Shown here piece by piece: positions 6,373 through 9,684 of a DNA stretch of 9,684 bases. The notes beneath the pieces were generated by a model. That model was not told where the DNA came from and did no database searches. It saw nothing but the letters and a program-made list of their open reading frames with translations. The translations under genes and the position numbers were made by a program. Positions within the stretch are counted from its first letter, which is position 1. Every line of letters starts with the position of its first letter. Origin of the DNA: Puniceicoccaceae bacterium (GTDB lineage Bacteria; Verrucomicrobiota; Verrucomicrobiia; Opitutales; Coraliomargaritaceae); the NCBI GenBank assembly GCA_003567255.1, contig PWZW01000290.1:1-9684 (forward strand). Reading direction: 5' to 3'.

Positions 6373-7530
6373 CTAAAAGCGGCGTTTAGGCTTTTGCGGT
6401 GCCTTAATCGAACGCGATGTTCCAGGCTTGGATGGAGGTTGCACCTTGGGCTTAGCCGGTGTGCTGCGCTCAGGCTCCTTCGGCGTGGCGGGCTCAGCCG
6501 GGGCCGGCGACGCGTCTTTGCGCTTGATGATTTGTGGCGCTTTTCCCCCGGAGCGTGAAACAATCACCGGCTTGGGAGCGCTGGGCTTGGCGGCTGTTTT
6601 TGGCGCCTGATTAGCCTTGTCGGGCTCGGGCGCAACGGATCCGAAGGGATCCGCGACTTCTTCAGGTGAGGATTCATTAGCTGCTTCAGCTGAGTGCCCT
6701 AAGCCGGACGGTTCAGCATCATTGGTGGCAACGCTGGCTTTTTCCGCTTCATCCCGCAGGGAGAGTGCAAAAAACGCTCCACCCACGAAGACCACCAAAG
6801 CCACTTCCGCGATGGTCAGTAGTAAATGCAAGGCATCGTGCCCGATACCGACGAAATTCAGGATCACGACCAACAAAAGTACCGCTGGGCCATAGACCAG
6901 AGCAGACAAAACTAAAGCATAAGGTCCCGATTGTAATGCCGGGTTCTCCGCTATGGCGGTTTTGTGCAGAGCGAGTGAGCGAGCGACGATGACCCCGTAG
7001 AGGCAGAGCGAAACCACACCAAGGACAACTCCAAAGGTTATCTCCATGCCCGACCACACACTCAGTGCAGCTGCCAGGAAGACCGCACCAAAAAGAACAG
7101 CATCGACATCCTTTGCCGATTCGCCACCTATCCGCTGAATTCCAAACAATGAGGTGCGCAGCCATCCCAGTGCGCCAGCAAAGATCATCCAGCCGCCAAA
7201 CCTGTAGAGCAGCGAGGCCTCAGTTGCTTCTCCATTCAAGTAACCGGCATATAACCAACTACTTACAAATGCGTGCAAGGCGATAACGGCGAACAGGATA
7301 CCAAGCCATACATAAATCGGCTTGAGGGCCTTTGTACGTGTCAGCCCACGCTGGACCATCAGCACGGCGATCAGCCCAATGATGCAAATTGATCCCAACA
7401 TGGAATAATACACGTTGTTCTGGAATCCACTAATTGTGAGCGGTACGCCCTCCTCACTCACATGAGTGCTTGCAGTTGATTCTCCCGACACTGGGGGCAC
7501 TTGGCGTACGAAAGTAGCTTGTTCAGACAT
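6373..7530 (-). CDS. Seven-helix membrane protein resembling a microbial rhodopsin without the retinal lysine, with long basic tail
   Basis: This 385-residue protein has seven hydrophobic helices at about 40-60, 71-96, 107-130, 142-161, 163-185, 203-228 and 233-257. The loops after helices 1, 3, 5 and 7 are the positive ones, so the N-terminus is outside and the C-terminus inside, as in microbial rhodopsins. The inter-helix spacing also fits, with a very short helix 4-5 turn. Helix 3 reads RFGGW (110-114), matching bacteriorhodopsin's RYADW (82-86) with Asp85 replaced by Gly. Helix 7 reads EVALV (242-246), against DVSAK (212-216), with the retinal lysine replaced by Val. Helix 6 carries YGP (213-215) near the YP position. 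The tail (about 262-385) is Pro/Ala/Lys/Ser-rich and disordered; its last 70 residues are strongly basic, ending KPKRRF. Without lysine it should not bind retinal as a Schiff base. It leads the minus-strand operon. GAAAG lies a few bases before the ATG. Membrane topology is well supported; rhodopsin kinship is inference from motifs. Confidence 0.8.
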   Translation of the reverse strand: MSEQATFVRQVPPVSGESTASTHVSEEGVPLTISGFQNNVYYSMLGSICIIGLIAVLMVQRGLTRTKALKPIYVWLGILFAVIALHAFVSSWLYAGYLNGEATEASLLYRFGGWMIFAGALGWLRTSLFGIQRIGGESAKDVDAVLFGAVFLAAALSVWSGMEITFGVVLGVVSLCLYGVIVARSLALHKTAIAENPALQSGPYALVLSALVYGPAVLLLVVILNFVGIGHDALHLLLTIAEVALVVFVGGAFFALSLRDEAEKASVATNDAEPSGLGHSAEAANESSPEEVADPFGSVAPEPDKANQAPKTAAKPSAPKPVIVSRSGGKAPQIIKRKDASPAPAEPATPKEPERSTPAKPKVQPPSKPGTSRSIKAPQKPKRRF

Positions 7531-7600
7531 TTTTTCTTTCGGAAAGGATTTTAGAGTAAGCAGTGATTAGAATGATTTCCAACCCTCGAATCGCCTGAGT

Positions 7601-7614
7601 TTGGAAACCTCCAA
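7601..7614. promoter_or_regulatory. Inverted repeat TTGGA-N4-TCCAA, possible operator
   Basis: The 5-bp arms are perfect and separated by four bases, about 70-85 bases upstream of the 7TM gene's start. A second inverted repeat follows within six bases. The arms are short and could be chance, but the pairing of two dyads in the only long divergent gap makes a regulator site plausible. Confidence 0.25.
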
Positions 7615-7619
7615 TGCAA

Positions 7620-7637
7620 ATGTAATGGGTGTTACAT
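7620..7637. promoter_or_regulatory. Inverted repeat ATGTAA-N6-TTACAT, possible operator
   Basis: The 6-bp arms are perfect around a six-base spacer, a geometry common for dimeric HTH regulators. It sits about 90 bases before the minus-strand operon and about 200 before argA, so it would more naturally serve the operon. The XRE-like protein at 2185-2526 is a conceivable but unproven binder. Confidence 0.35.
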
Positions 7638-7838
7638 GTTCTGTGCAGTAGTGAATGCGGGGCGCGGGGTTGGGCGACTCGCGAGGGAATGCCTCACAAA
7701 TTGGCGTTAGTTCATTTTTTGGCGAGTCAAAAATTAACCTGCCGCCGTAAATGAATGGAAATTTGTGAACGCAGCTTACGAAATTCGCTGAAAGATGGCC
7801 TTGCCAGCAAAGCGGCTTCCTAAGAGAAAGAACATGAG

Positions 7839-9146
7839 TTGAATGCGCATAACACAGATTCCGGTGGAATTCGCCCGTCTGACCTCAGGGGCATTTTGAA
7901 ATACGTCCCGATGTTTCGAGACCAGATTTTTGTGATTTCCCTCGACGGCAGCCTTTTGGCAGATACCGCAATTCACAATACCCTCCTGGACATTGCCGTC
8001 TTGCGCTCACTTAATATCAATGTTGTGCTTGTGCACGGTATTGGTCGGCAGATGCAGGACCTTGCCGAGGCAAAAAACCTGCCCCTTTCAGACTCGCATG
8101 GAGAGGGGCGGACAGACCCCCAAACCTTGGAGGTTGCGATAGAAGCTTCCGTCCAAACCTCCTTCGCGGTTATGCAAGGGCTCACTAAGGTCGGGCTTCG
8201 GTGCATGTTGAGCAACGCTATACGCTCCACTGAAGTCGGTATCGTCAAGGGGGTGGATCAAGAGTTAAGCGGGAGGATTGACCGGATTGACCTCATGGCC
8301 TTCACCCAACTGTTGGCTAATGACTGCGTGCCGGTGGTCTCCCCTGTCACCTTTAATCGGGATGGTGAGAGCTTACGAATCAACAGTGACTTGCTGGCAG
8401 CCGCTCTGGCGAAGGGCTTAAAAGCATCAAAGCTGATTTTTCTGACAACTCAGCCAACGCTCCAATTGGACGGCCACGAGGTTACGAACCTAACGGTCAC
8501 CGAGGTTGAATCACTCTTGGGGAAAAGCCCGGAGGTTTTTCCAGAGCGTTTACTCAGTAAGTTAAAGGAGTCTGTCAGGGCGATTCACGGCGGTGTCCCC
8601 AGGGCTCACATTCTCGATGGAAGGATTTTTGGCGCCCTTCTGAACGAGATTTTTGATAAAGTTGGTATCGGTACAATGGTCTACAAAAACGACTATCAAT
8701 CCATTCGCAGAGCAGAAAAGGAAGACGCCCAATCCATTTTTAATATCACAAGGAATCCAGTCAAAAGCGAGGCCCTCAGGGGACAAACCCTCGAATCCAT
8801 TGAAGCATCCATCGACAGCTACCTTATCTTCGAGATCGATGGAGGGGTTGTCGCCTGTATGCGCATGATTCCTTATAACGAGGGTTCCATATTCGAGCTG
8901 GGTAGCATCTTCGTTCAGCCCTTTTATCAGCAGCGGGGTATCGGCAGAAGCATGGTTACTTTTGCCCTGGAAGAGGCAAAACGCATGGGCGCGGAACGCG
9001 TCATCGCCATGAGCACCCAAGCCATCCCATTCTTTACCGAAGTCTGCGGATTTGGGGTAGGCCAGCTAAGTGATTTGCCAGAGGCGAGGCAAAGTGATTA
9101 CCTCGCAAATGGAAGAAATTCTAAAATTTTGATCAAAGCTTTGTGA
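7839..9146 (+). CDS. argA: N-acetylglutamate synthase (amino-acid N-acetyltransferase)
   Basis: This enzyme makes N-acetyl-L-glutamate from glutamate and acetyl-CoA, the first step of arginine synthesis, in the cytoplasm. The 435 residues compare with 443 in E. coli ArgA. Residues 15-280 form the amino-acid-kinase-like domain (FVISLDGSLL, 31-40; LRSLNINVVLVHGIG, 55-69; SGRIDRID, 144-151; INSDLLAAALA, 181-191), which usually serves regulation by arginine. Residues 286-435 form the GNAT domain (IRRAEKEDAQSIF; ELGSIFVQP; acetyl-CoA loop QQRGIGR, 364-370; STQAIPFFTEVCGF, 392-405). The start is a TTG at 7839, with AGAGAAAG 8 bases upstream. An ATG at 7834 in another frame ends after two codons and its TGA overlaps this TTG. 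The next in-frame ATG (7911) would remove residues 1-24, including the conserved SDLRGILKYVP, so TTG is preferred. The downstream gene overlaps by four bases. Confidence 0.95.
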   Translation: MNAHNTDSGGIRPSDLRGILKYVPMFRDQIFVISLDGSLLADTAIHNTLLDIAVLRSLNINVVLVHGIGRQMQDLAEAKNLPLSDSHGEGRTDPQTLEVAIEASVQTSFAVMQGLTKVGLRCMLSNAIRSTEVGIVKGVDQELSGRIDRIDLMAFTQLLANDCVPVVSPVTFNRDGESLRINSDLLAAALAKGLKASKLIFLTTQPTLQLDGHEVTNLTVTEVESLLGKSPEVFPERLLSKLKESVRAIHGGVPRAHILDGRIFGALLNEIFDKVGIGTMVYKNDYQSIRRAEKEDAQSIFNITRNPVKSEALRGQTLESIEASIDSYLIFEIDGGVVACMRMIPYNEGSIFELGSIFVQPFYQQRGIGRSMVTFALEEAKRMGAERVIAMSTQAIPFFTEVCGFGVGQLSDLPEARQSDYLANGRNSKILIKAL

Positions 9147-9490
9147 GTGAGGATCTTTACCACACCACGGATGCAGACGGGATCAGCGAAATAAATCCCG
9201 ACAAATTACGTCTCCGCGAGCTACTTGAGGAGGCCTATGCACAGCACCCTGTAAAATTACCCATGGATGCTGACTTTAGTGACGTCTCCCTAATCCACGA
9301 CACCTCTGGATGGTCACTTTCCGTCTTTCCCAGTGGTGTACTTGTTTGGGAGAACCTCGACGAATCCGAAGCAACGGCTCGCTGTATGCGGCAGGTTTCT
9401 TTGGACCGGGCACTCGCTCTTTGGCTGGCACTCGCAGAAGGCAATATCGCCCTCATTGAATCCGCGCCATGGGAAAACCTTCCAAACTAA
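9143..9490 (+). CDS. Small conserved-looking hypothetical protein coupled to argA
   Basis: This 115-residue protein is not one I recognise. It starts with GTG inside the last codons of argA (GTGA overlap, 9143-9146), so it is translationally coupled. It is soluble and acidic. Residues 19-37 form a probable helix (PDKLRLRELLEEAYAQHPV), 46-71 hold probable strands (VSLIHDTSGWSLSVFPSGVLVWEN), and 73-108 a probable helix with Arg/Ala/Leu (QVSLDRALALWLALAEG). This alpha-beta-alpha pattern fits a small adaptor or immunity-like fold, but I do not claim a family. Coupling to argA suggests either a role in arginine synthesis or plain operon hitch-hiking. The TGA-GTG overlap and the codon pattern support a real gene. 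Confidence 0.75.
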   Translation: MSEDLYHTTDADGISEINPDKLRLRELLEEAYAQHPVKLPMDADFSDVSLIHDTSGWSLSVFPSGVLVWENLDESEATARCMRQVSLDRALALWLALAEGNIALIESAPWENLPN

Positions 9491-9563
9491 ACCTCGCGAA
9501 AAACTTTCAATCCTCGGAAAGCTCTCCCGATTTCACCGACACCAAACTTCTCTCTAAATACAC

Positions 9564-9684
9564 ATGAAAAAACCTTTATTCAACTGGCTCGATGCGCGCT
9601 CCGCAGGAGTGCTTTGCCATTTCACTTCCCTTCCCTCCAATGTCGGTATCGGAAACCTCGGCTTTGGAGCGCACCAGATGTTGC
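9564..9684 (+). CDS. malQ: 4-alpha-glucanotransferase (amylomaltase), N-terminal part
   Basis: The frame runs off the right edge after 40 residues. RSAGVLCHFTSLPSNVGIGNLG (residues 12-33) is the typical GH77 opening (R.aGvLlHitSLPs..GIGdlG), so this is a 4-alpha-glucanotransferase that rearranges maltodextrins and takes part in glycogen or maltose metabolism in the cytoplasm. The ATG at 9564 has no obvious Shine-Dalgarno sequence (CTCTCTAAATACAC precedes it). The 73 bases before it (9491-9563) hold no clear terminator, so it may be read from the argA transcript. The catalytic residues lie outside the window. Confidence 0.88.
   Translation, partial: MKKPLFNWLDARSAGVLCHFTSLPSNVGIGNLGFGAHQML

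Larger units (their letters stand above)
7531..7838. other. 308-base divergent intergenic region
   Basis: This gap separates the five-gene minus-strand operon from argA and must hold both start regions. Besides the two dyads at 7601-7637, it contains a GC-rich patch (about 7656-7690), the 8-bp palindrome CTCGCGAG (7678-7685), and 7-bp inverted arms GACTCGC/GCGAGTC (7676-7682, 7722-7728). TTGGCG occurs twice, at 7701 and 7719. I see no convincing -35/-10 pair on either strand, no tRNA and no supported coding frame. AGAGAAAG at 7823-7830 is the likely ribosome site for argA. Confidence 0.6.

Noticed and set aside
6617..7165. Open frames on both strands across the 7TM gene
   Set aside because: Their translations are Ser/Pro/Arg-rich shadow sequences without domains, while the minus-strand 7TM frame shows clear helices.
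7752..7765. Possible ArgR box (TGAAT-N4-ATTTG) before argA
   Set aside because: The first half matches TGAAT but the second half matches only three of five bases of ATTCA, and the spacer GGAA is not all A/T. It is too weak to call.

Overview
The window looks like chromosomal DNA from a Gram-negative bacterium of moderate GC content. The best guess is Verrucomicrobiota, class Opitutae or close to it. The clues are tandem ExbD genes feeding into a TonB-like protein with a von Willebrand A fold, a long ArgA-type N-acetylglutamate synthase next to a 4-alpha-glucanotransferase, and frequent genes without a clear Shine-Dalgarno sequence. The taxonomy is inference from gene content only. No rRNA, tRNA, CRISPR array or insertion sequence was seen.

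Left block (1-1983, + strand): the end of one ExbD-like gene, a complete second ExbD gene overlapping it by one base (TAATG), and a 455-residue membrane-anchored protein. That protein has a Pro/Glu-rich periplasmic linker, a glycine-rich stretch and a VWA-like domain with a degenerate metal site. This is the output side of an ExbB/ExbD/TonB-type energy-transducing complex; the ExbB/MotA/TolQ homologue probably lies just left of the window. A small HTH (XRE-like) gene follows on its own (2185-2526).

Middle block (7530 down to 2577, - strand): five genes with gaps of about 20 to 70 bases, probably one operon. In transcription order they are: (1) a seven-helix membrane protein whose helix order, topology and local motifs resemble a microbial rhodopsin but which has no retinal-binding lysine, with a long basic Pro/Ala/Lys tail; (2) a Hanks-type Ser/Thr kinase fold with several key residues replaced, a likely pseudokinase or atypical kinase; (3) an unrecognised 238-residue protein with an acidic tail; (4) a ParA/Soj/MinD-like ATPase with intact Walker motifs and no ParB beside it; (5) an unrecognised helical 345-residue protein with segments resembling helix-hairpin-helix or RNA polymerase alpha-CTD repeats. 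No family I know combines these five. The working idea is a membrane-anchored positioning or signalling module, in which the 7TM protein is the anchor or sensor, the kinase fold is a scaffold, and the ParA ATPase is the switch. This operon is the main candidate for an undescribed system.

Right block (7839-9684, + strand): argA (first step of arginine biosynthesis) starting at TTG, a small unknown gene overlapping it by GTGA, then the start of malQ, cut by the window edge. The 308-base divergent region 7531-7838 carries several inverted repeats and probably the promoters for both the five-gene operon and argA.
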